Positions 22,436-31,492 of a stretch of DNA of 50,480 nt are shown piece after piece. Location: the NCBI RefSeq assembly GCF_000820185.1, contig NZ_CDCA01000005.1, forward strand, positions 1-50,480, given 5' to 3'. Both the position numbers and the translations under genes were made by a program. The notes under the pieces were generated by a model, which did no database searches, was not told where the DNA came from, and saw nothing but the letters and a program-made list of their open reading frames with translations. Position 1 is the stretch's first letter; each line of letters opens with the position of its first letter. Source of the stretch: Aeromonas tecta. Lineage in GTDB: Bacteria > Pseudomonadota > Gammaproteobacteria > Enterobacterales > Aeromonadaceae.

Positions 22436-22846
22436 ATGCAACAACTTCAACTGACCATCGACCAGGATAGCCAGCTACTCAACGACCTGGTCAGCACCGT
22501 GCGCTCCCCCACCCTTTCCCGATCGGCCAAGCTCGCCGAGATCGGCCGCATCCTGGCTCACTTCGATCTGCCTATCGATGCACCCAGGGTTGCCGGCCAG
22601 CTCTGGAGTGCCACCGAATTAGGCAAAGAGTTGGGGGTAAGCGCTCAAGCCATTGGCAGGCTCGCCAACCTGCATAACCTTAAAACCCCAGAGCTTGGGG
22701 AGTACCGCCTTGACCAGGCATCGCACTCTCGCAAGCAAGTTCAAACCTTCTACTACAACACCTGCGGGCACCACCGGCTTGCAGAGATTCTTAAATCGAG
22801 GACCACATGCAACGCAACTACATCTACCCCTGTGCAAGATGGGTGA
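22436..22846 (+). CDS. HTH-containing phage protein before excisionase
   Basis: A 136-residue protein. 'LWSATELGKELGVSAQAIGRLANLHNLKTPELGEYRLD' (about 61-98) looks like a helix-turn-helix of the KilAC type, and 'QVQTFYYN' follows. CAGGAGGGCC precedes ATG. It overlaps xis by 40 nt. A regulatory role in excision or early expression is likely but unproven. Confidence 0.6.
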   Translation: MQQLQLTIDQDSQLLNDLVSTVRSPTLSRSAKLAEIGRILAHFDLPIDAPRVAGQLWSATELGKELGVSAQAIGRLANLHNLKTPELGEYRLDQASHSRKQVQTFYYNTCGHHRLAEILKSRTTCNATTSTPVQDG

Positions 22847-23010
22847 GACCACGCCTCTTTGAAGCACTAACTGGCATGACTGAGAAAGCAGCCGAGGGAC
22901 GGCGCCTTAAAGGCGAATGGCCGGAAGGAGTGATCTGGAAATATGGTCCTGATGGACAGGTTCGTTACAGCATCGAGGAGTACGACAAGTGGGTAGAGTC
23001 AACGCAATAG
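22807..23010 (+). CDS. xis: Excisionase
   Basis: A 67-residue excisionase-like protein: 'WVRPRLFEALTGMTEKAAEG', 'WPEGVIWKYGPDGQVRYSIEEYDKWV'. These winged-helix proteins bend DNA next to the attachment site and direct the integrase to excise. AGGACCAC precedes ATG 22807, and it overlaps the integrase start by 22 nt, which couples the two. Confidence 0.8.
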   Translation: MQRNYIYPCARWVRPRLFEALTGMTEKAAEGRRLKGEWPEGVIWKYGPDGQVRYSIEEYDKWVESTQ

Positions 23011-24242
23011 ACAACCTTTCCACCCTGGTTGCAGGACTGACCGGGATAGAGGTACACGGCAACAAATTGCGACTCTGCTTCAGCTACAAAGGTAACCGCT
23101 GCCGCGAAGTCCTCGACATTCCCCTGAGCAAAGCGAATATTAAATTCGCAGCAAACAAACTGGCGGCGATTAAGCACGAGATCGCACTAGGCAATTTCGA
23201 CTATGCCAAACACTTCCCAAACTCCAAGGCTCTCGTGCGCCTAGGCATGAGCAATGCCACCAGAATGACCCTGGCTGAGGCCGTCACAGCATTTATGGAG
23301 AGCGTAGGTCCAACCGTCGGCATCTCAACCAAGCGCTCATACCTTAGCGCCTTTCGCAGAATGACCTTGTTCCTTGGCCAAGACATGCCGATTGCCGATC
23401 TGCTCCCCATGCATATCGAGAGGCTACGCAACGATTTGCTCGGCGATTGCCAACCAAGATCAGTCAAGACCTACCTGGGGCACGTGGGGAATTTACTGCG
23501 CTGGGCAGCCAGGAATGAACTTATCGAGAGAGAGTTTGATGTACGCGTCCATGCAGCAAAGTTAAGTACAGGAAAGAGCGCTGACCCTTTTGAGCATTGG
23601 GAGTTTCAAAAGTTGCTGGAGGTAACCTCTAACAAGCAATTCAAGAACATATTGTTGGTACTGGCCTATACCGGAATCCGCCCCGGTGAGCTACGGGCCC
23701 TAAGTTGGGAGGATGTCGATATGGAGCAGCGGGTGATCCATATCCGGCGCAACATCACTCAACAGAAGATGCAGTTCAAACTGCCAAAGACAAATCGTAC
23801 TCGGATTGTGCAGCTGATGCCCCCAGCTCTGGCCGCATTACAGGAACAATTTAAGATAACTGGGGCACTTTCGGACGCAAAGATTGACATGCACTTACCA
23901 GGTGGCATGATCGTGCGCCAAACATTGCGTCCAGTTTTTCGTCCAACCAGGCTTGTGCCAGGTAGACCACCGTTTTACTCCGCAGTTTTCCTGGTGGCAC
24001 CATGGCAAGCAGCAATCAAAAAGTCTGGGGTTCGATATCGTCGTGCCTACCAACTTAGGCATACTTTTGCCAGTTGGAACATTACTGCTCACGGAAATCT
24101 TGCGTTCATAGCTGAACAGATGGGCCACAACTCCGCAAGGATGTTGCAAGAGGTCTATGGAAAATGGATCGAATCCGCCAGCCGCAGTGAGGCCGACTTG
24201 ATCTGGAGTGCAATGCAAAAGAATGGGCATTTGCCCCAATAG
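22989..24242 (+). CDS. int: Tyrosine-recombinase phage integrase
   Basis: A 417-residue integrase. Residues 15-80 are an arm-binding domain of the DUF3596 type ('GIEVHGNKLRLCFSYKGNRCRE'), 90-180 the core-binding SAM-like domain, and 200-400 the catalytic domain. Active-site residues: R231 ('GIRPGELRALSWEDVD'), K267, R357 ('YQLRHTFAS'), H380 ('MGHNS') and Y390 ('VYGKW'). Y354 takes the place of the usual HxxR histidine, which is common in this group. GTG 22989 has GAGGAG upstream. It ends 62 nt before ybiT. Confidence 0.95.
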   Translation: MGRVNAIDNLSTLVAGLTGIEVHGNKLRLCFSYKGNRCREVLDIPLSKANIKFAANKLAAIKHEIALGNFDYAKHFPNSKALVRLGMSNATRMTLAEAVTAFMESVGPTVGISTKRSYLSAFRRMTLFLGQDMPIADLLPMHIERLRNDLLGDCQPRSVKTYLGHVGNLLRWAARNELIEREFDVRVHAAKLSTGKSADPFEHWEFQKLLEVTSNKQFKNILLVLAYTGIRPGELRALSWEDVDMEQRVIHIRRNITQQKMQFKLPKTNRTRIVQLMPPALAALQEQFKITGALSDAKIDMHLPGGMIVRQTLRPVFRPTRLVPGRPPFYSAVFLVAPWQAAIKKSGVRYRRAYQLRHTFASWNITAHGNLAFIAEQMGHNSARMLQEVYGKWIESASRSEADLIWSAMQKNGHLPQ

Positions 24243-24304
24243 CGCCCCAGAATTTTCAACCAGTGACATAGAGCACTGATAATTAAGGATTTTTTTACAA
24301 TCAT

Positions 24305-25897
24305 ATGTTAAGCAGCAATAACATCACCATGCAGTTCGGCGCCAAGCCGTTGTTTGAGAACATCAGCGTCAAGTTTGGCGGCGGCAACCGCTACGGCCTC
24401 ATCGGCGCCAACGGCTGTGGCAAGTCCACCTTTATGAAGATCCTCGGCGGCGACCTTGAGCCCACTGGCGGTAATGTGAGCCTGGACGTCAACGAGCGCA
24501 TCGGTAAGCTGCGCCAGGATCAGTTCGCCTACGAAGAGATGCGCGTGCTGGACGTGGTCATGATGGGCCACGCCGAGCTGTGGGCCGCCATCGCCGAGCG
24601 TGATGCCATCTACGCAAACCTGGAAGCCACCGACGACGACTATATGCGTGCCGCCGAGCTGGAAGGCACCGTCGCCGAATACGACGGCTACACCGCCGAA
24701 GCGCGCGCGGGCGAGCTGCTGCTGGGTGCCGGTATCCCCATCGAACAGCACAACGGCCCCATGAGCGCCGTGGCGCCGGGCTGGAAACTGCGAGTGCTGC
24801 TGGCACAGGCACTGTTCTCCAACCCCGATATCCTGCTGCTGGACGAACCGACCAACAACCTGGACATCAACACCATTCGCTGGCTGGAGCAGGTGCTCAA
24901 CGATCGTGAAAGTACCATGATCATCATCTCTCACGACCGTCACTTCCTGAACTCCGTCTGTACTCACATGGCGGATCTGGATTACGGCGAGCTGCGCGTC
25001 TACCCGGGCAACTACGACGAGTACATGACCGCGGCCACCCAGGCTCGCGAGCGTCTGCTCTCCGACAACGCCAAGAAGAAGGCCCAGATCGCTGATCTGC
25101 AATCCTTCGTGTCGCGTTTCAGTGCCAACGCCTCCAAGTCCAGCCAGGCCACTTCCCGCCTCAAGCAGATCGACAAGATCAAGATTGAGGAAGTGAAGGT
25201 CTCCAGCCGTCAGAACCCCTTCATCCGCTTCGAGCAGGAGAAGAAGCTGTACCGCAACATCCTGGAAGTGGAAGGGGTGTCCAAAGGCTACGGTGATACC
25301 CCGCTGTTCAAGGGTCTCAGCATGATGCTGGAAGTGGGCGAGAAGGTCGCCATTCTGGGTACCAACGGCATCGGTAAATCCACCCTGATCAAGACCCTGA
25401 TGGGCGAACTGGCGCCGGACAGCGGCACCATCAAGTGGTCCGAAAACGCCCAGATCGGCTACTACGCTCAGGATCACGCCGAAGACTTCGACACCGATCT
25501 CAACGTGTTCGACTGGATGGCCCAGTGGAAACAGGCCAACGAAGACGAGCAGGCAGTGCGCTCCATTCTGGGTCGCCTGCTGTTCACCCAGGACGACATC
25601 AAGAAGCCGGTCAAGGTACTGTCGGGTGGCGAACAGGGTCGCATGCTGTTTGGCAAGCTGATGATGCAGCGCCCCAACATCCTGATCATGGATGAGCCGA
25701 CCAACCACCTGGACATGGAATCTATCGAATCCTTGAACATGGCGCTGGAGATGTATCAGGGCACCCTGATCTTCGTCTCCCACGACCGCGAGTTCGTCTC
25801 CTCCCTGGCGACCCGCATCATGGAACTGACCGAGAACGGCATCCGTGACTTCGGCGGTACCTACGAGGATTACCTGCGCACTCAAGGCGTGGTGTAA
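24305..25897 (+). CDS. ybiT: ABC-F ATPase YbiT
   Basis: A 530-residue cytosolic ABC-F protein, the same length as E. coli YbiT. Two ATPase modules: Walker A 'GANGCGKST' (about residue 36) and 'GTNGIGKST' (about 352); Walker B/signature regions '[11 protein letters not shown]' and 'SGGEQGR...[11 protein letters not shown]'; a linker between (about 240-315) with basic residues. ABC-F proteins act on ribosomes, modulating translation at the E site. It is the first host gene beyond the prophage. A hairpin terminator follows at 25927. The prophage lies close before its start, so its native promoter may be displaced or replaced. Confidence 0.95.
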   Translation: MLSSNNITMQFGAKPLFENISVKFGGGNRYGLIGANGCGKSTFMKILGGDLEPTGGNVSLDVNERIGKLRQDQFAYEEMRVLDVVMMGHAELWAAIAERDAIYANLEATDDDYMRAAELEGTVAEYDGYTAEARAGELLLGAGIPIEQHNGPMSAVAPGWKLRVLLAQALFSNPDILLLDEPTNNLDINTIRWLEQVLNDRESTMIIISHDRHFLNSVCTHMADLDYGELRVYPGNYDEYMTAATQARERLLSDNAKKKAQIADLQSFVSRFSANASKSSQATSRLKQIDKIKIEEVKVSSRQNPFIRFEQEKKLYRNILEVEGVSKGYGDTPLFKGLSMMLEVGEKVAILGTNGIGKSTLIKTLMGELAPDSGTIKWSENAQIGYYAQDHAEDFDTDLNVFDWMAQWKQANEDEQAVRSILGRLLFTQDDIKKPVKVLSGGEQGRMLFGKLMMQRPNILIMDEPTNHLDMESIESLNMALEMYQGTLIFVSHDREFVSSLATRIMELTENGIRDFGGTYEDYLRTQGVV

Positions 25898-25926
25898 CAC
25901 CCCTTCCCTCGCAGTGCATGCATAAA

Positions 25927-25955
25927 AACCGGCGCCTGATAGCGCCGGTTTTTTA
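25927..25955 (+). terminator. ybiT terminator
   Basis: AACCGGCGC and GCGCCGGTT form a 9-bp stem with a CTGATA loop, followed by TTTTTAT. Confidence 0.9.
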
Positions 25956-26007
25956 TTGCCCCCGAACTGCTGTCTCCAAGCCCATATCACAGCCTGTAGA
26001 TCTGCCC

Positions 26008-26260
26008 TAGACCGGCATGGATTCCCGCACGTCCCACTTCTCACGACGCCCCGAGGCTCCCACGCGCCTCAGATCGGTATGGATATACCTCGCGACGCCC
26101 ACAGGCTCCTGCGCGCCACAGGTCCGCATGGATATACCTCGCGGTGCCCACAGTCTCCCGTGCCCCAGACCGGTACGGATGCTCTCACGACGCTCATAAG
26201 TGCCAGTGCGCCTAGATTGGCATTCAAGCTCCCATCGACATGCTCTCGGCCGCCAGGCGT
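26008..26260. repeat. Degenerate tandem repeat, about 48-bp unit
   Basis: Units start near 26008, 26070, 26119, 26166 and 26213. Their openings read TAGACCGGCATGGAT, CAGATCGGTATGGATATACC, CAGGTCCGCATGGATATACC, CAGACCGGTACGGAT and TAGATTGGCATTCAA. The middle parts share 'GACGCCCACAGGCTCC'-like text. The second and third units are most alike; the first is longer and the last nearly lost. Length per unit is 47-49 bp for the central ones. It lies between the two facing terminators of ybiT and ppiD. Confidence 0.7.
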
Positions 26261-26372
26261 CATCCCCACGGCGCCGACATCTGCCCAACGCCTCCCTGCG
26301 TGGCATAGATCATCTGCATGGTGAGCATTTTTACGATAGATAACGCCATGAAATCGCTATTTTATAGATAAA

Positions 26373-26399
26373 AAAACGGCCCCATAGAGGGGCCGTTTT
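26373..26399 (-). terminator. ppiD terminator
   Basis: AAACGGCCCC and GGGGCCGTTT form a 10-bp stem around ATAGA, with a run of T on the minus strand just after it. Confidence 0.9.
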
Positions 26400-26419
26400 C
26401 GATGGAGTGCGAGGTCGGT

Positions 26420-28333
26420 TTATTCGACGGTCGCTTCCACATCGGTAAAGTACTCAATCTTGGCAGACTTGCGCAGCTCGTCGATCAGTGACTTGTAGGC
26501 GGCCTGGGCCTTGCCCTGGCCAAGCTGACCTTGCAGCAGGCTGACCATCTGGGACGGCTCCTTGGTCACATTGACCTTGTCCAGTGCCACCACGACGCGA
26601 TCACCATTGGCCTCGGCAACCAGCTCGACACTCGGCTTGCCATCCTTCGGATGCGGCATGCGGAATGCCTGGGCCAGCAGGTTCTGATCCATGTCCTGAG
26701 CGAAGCGGGAAACGCCATTGTGGGTCTCCACCTTGGCACCCAGCGCGGTCAGATCGGCCTGGATGTCTTCACCGGCATGCAGCTTGTCCAGCAGGGCCTG
26801 GGCCTTGCCACGAGCCACTTCGCTCGCCTTGTCATGCTTGATGGCCGCAACCACCTGCTCCTTGACGTCAGCCAGCGGCTTGGCCGCCTTGGGCTGATGA
26901 CCCATGATGTGCAGCACCAGCGCCTTGCCATCCGCCAACTCGATCACATCCGAGTTGGTGTTGTCATCGCGCAGCTGTTCGGAGAACGCCACCGACAGCA
27001 CCTTGGGATCATTGAGCGGGGCAGCCGCATCGGCCTGGCTGAAGAAATCGGTAGAGATCACCTTCAGGCCCATGGTCTCGGCGGTCAAGTCCAGTGAGTC
27101 CGGGTTTTCGAAGCTGCTGTCAGCCATCTTCTGCTGCTCGGCGAAGAATAGCTCCTTGGCCTTGTCAGCTTGCAGACGGGTGATGGTTTCGCTCATCACG
27201 TCCACAAACGGCTTGGTCTTGGCAGGCTCGATGGCCAGCAGCTTGATGACGTGGAAGCCGAACGGGCTCTTCACCACCGCGGAGAGATCGCCAGCCTTAT
27301 TCAGGCCAAAGGCGGCCTTCTCGAAGGCAGGATCCATCACCCCTTTCTCGAACCAGTCCAGCTCGCCGCCTTTCTTGGCGGAGAAGGTATCGGAGGAGTT
27401 GGCTTTGGCCAGCGCGGCGAAGTCTTCACCACCCTTGGCTTTGGCCAGCAGCTCGCTCGCCTTCTGCTCGGCGGCCTTCTCGTCCTTGCCAAACGGGATC
27501 AGGATGTGTGCCACCTGGCGACGCTCGGCACGCTGGAACAGGTCCTGGTGCTGATCGTAGTAATCCTGGGCATCCTGCTCGGTCACCTTGATGTTTTTGC
27601 TCAGGGTGGCGGCGTCCAGCAGCAGATAGTCGACCTTGACCTTCTCGTCGTTCATGAAACGACCGCTGTTGGCCTTGTAGAACTGATCCACCTCGGCGTC
27701 GGTCACCTCGACATCGCCCAGATAGGCAGCTGCGCTCAGGCGCACCAGGCGCAGATCGCGGGTCTGGTTATACAGCTGGTCGAGCTGCGCGGCTTCACCC
27801 TTGAGGGCGAATTCGGAGCCCAGCAGGGCGCCCATCATTTGCTGACGCACCATGTCCTGGCGCAGGGAGTCACGGAACATTTCCGGTGTCATGCCCGCGC
27901 GGCGGATGAGCTGCAAGTAACGGTCGTTGTTGAATTTGCCCTCTTCGGCAAACTCCGGCATGGCGACGATGGCCTGCTTGATCTGCTCGTCGCTGACGCG
28001 CAGGCCGAGCTCGCGGGCCTTGCCATCGATCAGTGCCTGATCGATGAGTCGGTCCAGCACACCACGGCGGAACTGTTTCATGTAATCCGGGTTGGCAGCC
28101 ATCTGGTTGAAGGCCTCACCCATTTGAGATTCCATGCGGGCCCGCTCGTTGCGATAGGCATTCTCCAGTGCGGGGGCACTGATGTCATTGCCATTGACGG
28201 TAGCGGGGGCGGTACGTGCCGGGCCGTTGAGGTAGCTACCTACACCGGCCAAGGCAAAGGAGAGAATGATCAAGCCCAAGATAACCTTGGCTACCTTGCC
28301 CTGCGCCCCTTCGCGTAGTTTATCCAACATCAT
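26420..28333 (-). CDS. ppiD: Periplasmic chaperone PpiD
   Basis: A 637-residue membrane-anchored periplasmic chaperone. One N-terminal membrane helix ('VILGLIILSFALAGVGSYL', about 14-32), SurA-like N domain (about 35-220), a parvulin domain (about 255-360; 'QVAHILIPF', 'GGELDWFEKGVMDPAFEKA', 'SPFGFHVIKL') and a C-terminal domain. It helps newly exported proteins leave the Sec translocon. ATG 28333 (MMLDKLRE) fits the start of the E. coli protein; the longer frame to 28408 is not needed. It is downstream of hupB, as in E. coli. Confidence 0.93.
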   Translation of the reverse strand: MMLDKLREGAQGKVAKVILGLIILSFALAGVGSYLNGPARTAPATVNGNDISAPALENAYRNERARMESQMGEAFNQMAANPDYMKQFRRGVLDRLIDQALIDGKARELGLRVSDEQIKQAIVAMPEFAEEGKFNNDRYLQLIRRAGMTPEMFRDSLRQDMVRQQMMGALLGSEFALKGEAAQLDQLYNQTRDLRLVRLSAAAYLGDVEVTDAEVDQFYKANSGRFMNDEKVKVDYLLLDAATLSKNIKVTEQDAQDYYDQHQDLFQRAERRQVAHILIPFGKDEKAAEQKASELLAKAKGGEDFAALAKANSSDTFSAKKGGELDWFEKGVMDPAFEKAAFGLNKAGDLSAVVKSPFGFHVIKLLAIEPAKTKPFVDVMSETITRLQADKAKELFFAEQQKMADSSFENPDSLDLTAETMGLKVISTDFFSQADAAAPLNDPKVLSVAFSEQLRDDNTNSDVIELADGKALVLHIMGHQPKAAKPLADVKEQVVAAIKHDKASEVARGKAQALLDKLHAGEDIQADLTALGAKVETHNGVSRFAQDMDQNLLAQAFRMPHPKDGKPSVELVAEANGDRVVVALDKVNVTKEPSQMVSLLQGQLGQGKAQAAYKSLIDELRKSAKIEYFTDVEATVE

Positions 28334-28376
28334 GTTTGTACTTATGCTCCCGAACTCGATGGGCGTAAATAATGAA

Positions 28377-28404
28377 AAGGCGCACCGATTGCGATGCGCC
28401 TTGG
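28377..28404 (-). terminator. hupB terminator
   Basis: AAGGCGCA and TGCGCCTT form an 8-bp stem; on the minus strand TTTTCATTATT follows. It separates hupB from ppiD. Confidence 0.8.
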
Positions 28405-28484
28405 TCAATCAGTATGAGGGAGAGCCCTCTCACTTGTCTGGTCTGCGACCAAGGACGGTGGCCGATGTGAAATCAGCGCCCGGC

Positions 28485-28757
28485 TTAGTTGACCGCGTCT
28501 TTCAGGGCCTTGCCGGCTTTGAAGGCAGGAACTTTACCGGCGGCGATTTCGATGGTCGCACCAGTTTGCGGGTTACGGCCAGAACGAGCAGCACGCTCGC
28601 GTACTGCGAAAGTACCGAAACCAACCAGAGCAACCTGGTCACCCTCTTTCAGAGCTTCACCTACTGCATCGATGAAGGCATCCAGCGCACGGCCAGCAGC
28701 GGCTTTGGAGATATCAGCACCGTCTGCAATCTTGTCAATCAGTTGAGATTTATTCAC
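28485..28757 (-). CDS. hupB: Nucleoid protein HU-beta
   Basis: A 90-residue HU subunit. '[25 protein letters not shown]' N-terminal helices, '[21 protein letters not shown]' arm region with the conserved RNP, and '[15 protein letters not shown]' end. It bends and compacts DNA, and helps replication and phage recombination. It follows lon, as in enteric bacteria. Confidence 0.97.
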   Translation of the reverse strand: MNKSQLIDKIADGADISKAAAGRALDAFIDAVGEALKEGDQVALVGFGTFAVRERAARSGRNPQTGATIEIAAGKVPAFKAGKALKDAVN

Positions 28758-28997
28758 TCTTATATTCCCCTTTTATCGAACATCGCTGCGGCGCTGATTT
28801 CCCTGGCCACAACAAGTGGAGGTTTTATAGCAAGCCTCCTGATCAGTTGCAAGTGACAATCTGGCGCAAACCCGCGCCACATCACGCATTGCGACTCATC
28901 ATGAGTACCCGATCGGTGGTCAAGGCTACTTCCGTTATCCGGCGCATGCAAGCCTTAACCACCTCCCGAATGCGCCAAATTTGCGGCACATCAACAT

Positions 28998-31352
28998 TTA
29001 CACGACAGAAACGCGTTCGAAACCCTGTGGATTGTCCTGCAACGCCAGTGCAAGCACCTCATCAATCCAGCGAACCGGATAAATTTCAAGGTCTTGTTTG
29101 ACGTTGGCCGGGATCTCTTCCAGGTCACGTTCGTTCTCTTTCGGGATAAGCACCCGCTTGATACCACCACGATGTGCAGCCAGCAGTTTCTCTTTGAGAC
29201 CGCCAATTGGCAAGACCTCACCACGCAGGGTAATCTCCCCCGTCATGGCCACGTCGGCACGCACCGGGTTGCCGGTCAGGCTGGAGACCAGCGCGGTGCA
29301 CATGGCGATACCGGCGCTCGGACCATCCTTCGGGGTTGCCCCTTCCGGCACGTGCACGTGAATGTCACGTTTCTCGTAGAAGTCCGCGTTGATGCGCAGC
29401 TTCTCGGCACGGGCCCGTACCACCGTCATGGCGGCCTGGATGGATTCTTGCATCACGTCACCGAGTGACCCGGTGTAGGTGAGCTTGCCCTTGCCTGGCA
29501 TGTTGGTGGTCTCGATGGTGAGCAGATCGCCGCCCACCTCGGTCCACGCCAGACCACAGACCTGACCAATCTGGTTCTGATCGGTCGCCTTGCCGTAGTC
29601 GAAACGCTGCACCCCGAGGAACTCCTTGAGGTTGTCCTGATTGACCAGAACATGCTTGATGCTCTTGTCCAGCAGAATGCGCTTGACGGCTTTGCGACAG
29701 ATCTTGGAGATCTCACGCTCCAGGCTACGCACCCCCGCCTCGCGGGTGTAGTAGCGGATCACCCCGACCAGGGCCGAGTCTTCGATGGTGATCTCGGACT
29801 CTTTCAGACCGTTACGTTGGATCTGCTTGGCTACCAGGTGCTGCTTGGCAATGTTGAGCTTCTCGTCCTCGGTGTAACCCGACAGACGGATCACTTCCAT
29901 CCGATCCAGCAACGGACCCGGGATGTTCATGGAGTTGGAAGTGGCCACGAACATCACGTCCGACAGGTCATAATCCACTTCCAGATAGTGATCGTTAAAG
30001 CTGTTGTTCTGCTCCGGATCCAGCACTTCCAGCAAGGCGGACGCGGGATCGCCACGCATGTCCGAGCTCATCTTGTCGATTTCATCGAGCAGGAACAGCG
30101 GGTTCTTCACGCCGACTTTCGCCATCTTCTGGATGAGCTTGCCGGGCATGGAGCCGATATAGGTCCGACGGTGACCACGGATCTCCGCCTCGTCACGCAC
30201 GCCGCCGAGCGCCATGCGCACATATTTGCGACCGGTCGCCCTGGCGATGGACTGACCGAGCGAGGTCTTGCCCACACCGGGAGGCCCAACCAGACACAAG
30301 ATGGGTCCTTTGAGCTTGTTGACCCGCGCCTGCACCGCCAGGTACTCGAGGATGCGATCCTTGACCTTCTCCAGGCCATAGTGATCCGCGTCCAGCACCT
30401 CTTGTGCCTTGCCCAGATCCTTCTTGACCTTGGAGCGGGCCTTCCACGGCACCTGCACCATCCAGTCCACGTAGCTGCGCACCACGGTGGCTTCGGCGGA
30501 CATGGGGGACATCATCTTCAGCTTGGCGAGTTCAGCCTGGGCTTTCTCACGGGCATCTTCCGGCATCCCCGCCTCTTCAATCTTGCGATTGAGGGCTTCG
30601 AATTCGTCCGGGCTGTCTTCCAGCTCACCCAGTTCTTTCTGGATGGCCTTCATCTGCTCGTTGAGATAGTACTCGCGCTGGCTCTTCTCCATCTGTTTCT
30701 TGACCCGGGAGCGGATGCGTTTCTCGACCTGCAGCAGGTCAATCTCCGACTCCATCATGGCCATCAGAAACTCGATGCGCTCGGACACAGAGGCGATTTC
30801 CAGCACCTTCTGCTTGTCTTCGAGCTTGAGCGGCATGTGCGCGGCCATGGTATCGGCCAGGCGCGCCGCATCGTCGATCGCCGAGATCGAGGTCAGTACC
30901 TCGGGCGGGATCTTCTTGTTGAGCTTGATATAGCCTTCAAACTGACCGATGGCGGAGCGCACCAGCACATCCTGATCCTTCTCCTCGATGGCAGCAGACG
31001 CGATGTACTGCGCCTCACCGACGAAGAAGTCCTTGTCATCGATCATCCGCTCAAGACGGGCACGCTGACCCCCTTCCACCAGCACCTTAACGGTGCCATC
31101 GGGCAGCTTGAGCATCTGTAAAATATTGGCCACTGTCCCGACGGTGAAGATCTCCTCCACCGTAGGCTCGTCAGTCGACGCATCCTTCTGGGCCACCAGC
31201 AGGACTTTTTTGTCCTGCTCCATGGCCGCTTCCAGACAGCGAATGGATTTTTCCCGCCCCACAAAGAGTGGAATGACCATGTGGGGGTAAACCACCACGT
31301 CACGAAGAGGCAGGACGGGAATCTCGATGCGTTCTGAACGCTCTAGGTTCAT
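28998..31352 (-). CDS. lon: ATP-dependent protease Lon
   Basis: A 784-residue Lon, the same length as in E. coli. Substrate-binding N domain (about 10-200), coiled region, AAA+ module with Walker A 'GPPGVGKTS' (about 355) and Walker B '[11 protein letters not shown]', and the C-terminal Ser-Lys protease with the catalytic serine in '[10 protein letters not shown]' (about 679) and lysine in '[12 protein letters not shown]' region (about 722). It degrades misfolded proteins and short-lived regulators. A sigma-32-like promoter lies upstream at 31400-31429. Confidence 0.97.
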   Translation of the reverse strand: MNLERSERIEIPVLPLRDVVVYPHMVIPLFVGREKSIRCLEAAMEQDKKVLLVAQKDASTDEPTVEEIFTVGTVANILQMLKLPDGTVKVLVEGGQRARLERMIDDKDFFVGEAQYIASAAIEEKDQDVLVRSAIGQFEGYIKLNKKIPPEVLTSISAIDDAARLADTMAAHMPLKLEDKQKVLEIASVSERIEFLMAMMESEIDLLQVEKRIRSRVKKQMEKSQREYYLNEQMKAIQKELGELEDSPDEFEALNRKIEEAGMPEDAREKAQAELAKLKMMSPMSAEATVVRSYVDWMVQVPWKARSKVKKDLGKAQEVLDADHYGLEKVKDRILEYLAVQARVNKLKGPILCLVGPPGVGKTSLGQSIARATGRKYVRMALGGVRDEAEIRGHRRTYIGSMPGKLIQKMAKVGVKNPLFLLDEIDKMSSDMRGDPASALLEVLDPEQNNSFNDHYLEVDYDLSDVMFVATSNSMNIPGPLLDRMEVIRLSGYTEDEKLNIAKQHLVAKQIQRNGLKESEITIEDSALVGVIRYYTREAGVRSLEREISKICRKAVKRILLDKSIKHVLVNQDNLKEFLGVQRFDYGKATDQNQIGQVCGLAWTEVGGDLLTIETTNMPGKGKLTYTGSLGDVMQESIQAAMTVVRARAEKLRINADFYEKRDIHVHVPEGATPKDGPSAGIAMCTALVSSLTGNPVRADVAMTGEITLRGEVLPIGGLKEKLLAAHRGGIKRVLIPKENERDLEEIPANVKQDLEIYPVRWIDEVLALALQDNPQGFERVSVV

Positions 31353-31399
31353 ATATGTCCTCTCGGCTTGTTATACCGTTGGCAAAGCGCTTGGCAGAG

Positions 31400-31429
31400 T
31401 ATATGGGGGCGCGAAGATGAGATTCAATC
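31400..31429 (-). promoter_or_regulatory. Sigma-32-type heat-shock promoter for lon
   Basis: On the minus strand GATTGAATC (31429-31421) and CCCCATATA (31408-31400) are 12-14 nt apart, close to the sigma-32 consensus CTTGAAA-N13-17-CCCCATNT. The promoter lies about 50 nt upstream of the lon start. lon is a known heat-shock gene in E. coli. Confidence 0.7.
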
Positions 31430-31450
31430 GCCTTGGCCGTAAAAAGCATG

Positions 31451-31471
31451 AAAGGGGCAAAATGCCCCTTT
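31451..31471 (-). terminator. clpX terminator
   Basis: AAAGGGGCA and TGCCCCTTT form a 9-bp stem around a 3-nt loop; CATGCTTTTT follows on the minus strand. Confidence 0.8.
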
Positions 31472-31492
31472 ATGTGATTAAAAATCAGCCAG

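Larger units (their letters stand above)
1..24304. mobile_element. Lambdoid prophage, early half (partial)
   Basis: Integrase, excisionase, RecE/RecT recombination genes, repressor, Cro, replication genes, NinB, antirepressor and a Q-like gene occur in the order of a lambdoid early region. The minus-strand arm corresponds to the lambda PR side and the plus-strand arm to the PL side. Lysis and structural genes are not seen and should lie left of position 1, beyond the Q-like gene. The right end must fall between the integrase stop (24242) and the ybiT start (24305). The other attachment site is outside the window, so the core sequence cannot be defined here. No tRNA gene marks the site. Confidence 0.9.
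25898..26419. other. 522-nt non-coding gap with decaying repeats
   Basis: It contains the ybiT terminator, an imperfect 47-49-bp tandem repeat (see separate entry) and the ppiD terminator at 26373-26399. Open frames across the repeats have no ribosome binding site and a repeat-driven composition. No promoter was recognised. Confidence 0.6.

Noticed and set aside
24243..24304. tRNA-based attachment site
   Set aside because: No tRNA-like cloverleaf or CCA end is visible between the integrase and ybiT.
24308..26044. 578-codon open frame on the minus strand
   Set aside because: It lies opposite ybiT, whose codon use creates long antisense frames. The product has no sensible domain.
26008..26260. 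CRISPR array
   Set aside because: The units are directly adjacent and diverged, without constant repeats separated by unique spacers, and there are no cas genes in the window.
26007..26306. Open frames across the 48-bp repeats
   Set aside because: Arg/Gly-rich translations follow from the repeat sequence; no start signals.
29652..31121. 489-codon open frame antisense to lon
   Set aside because: Shadow of lon; His/Leu/Gln-rich product with no domain.
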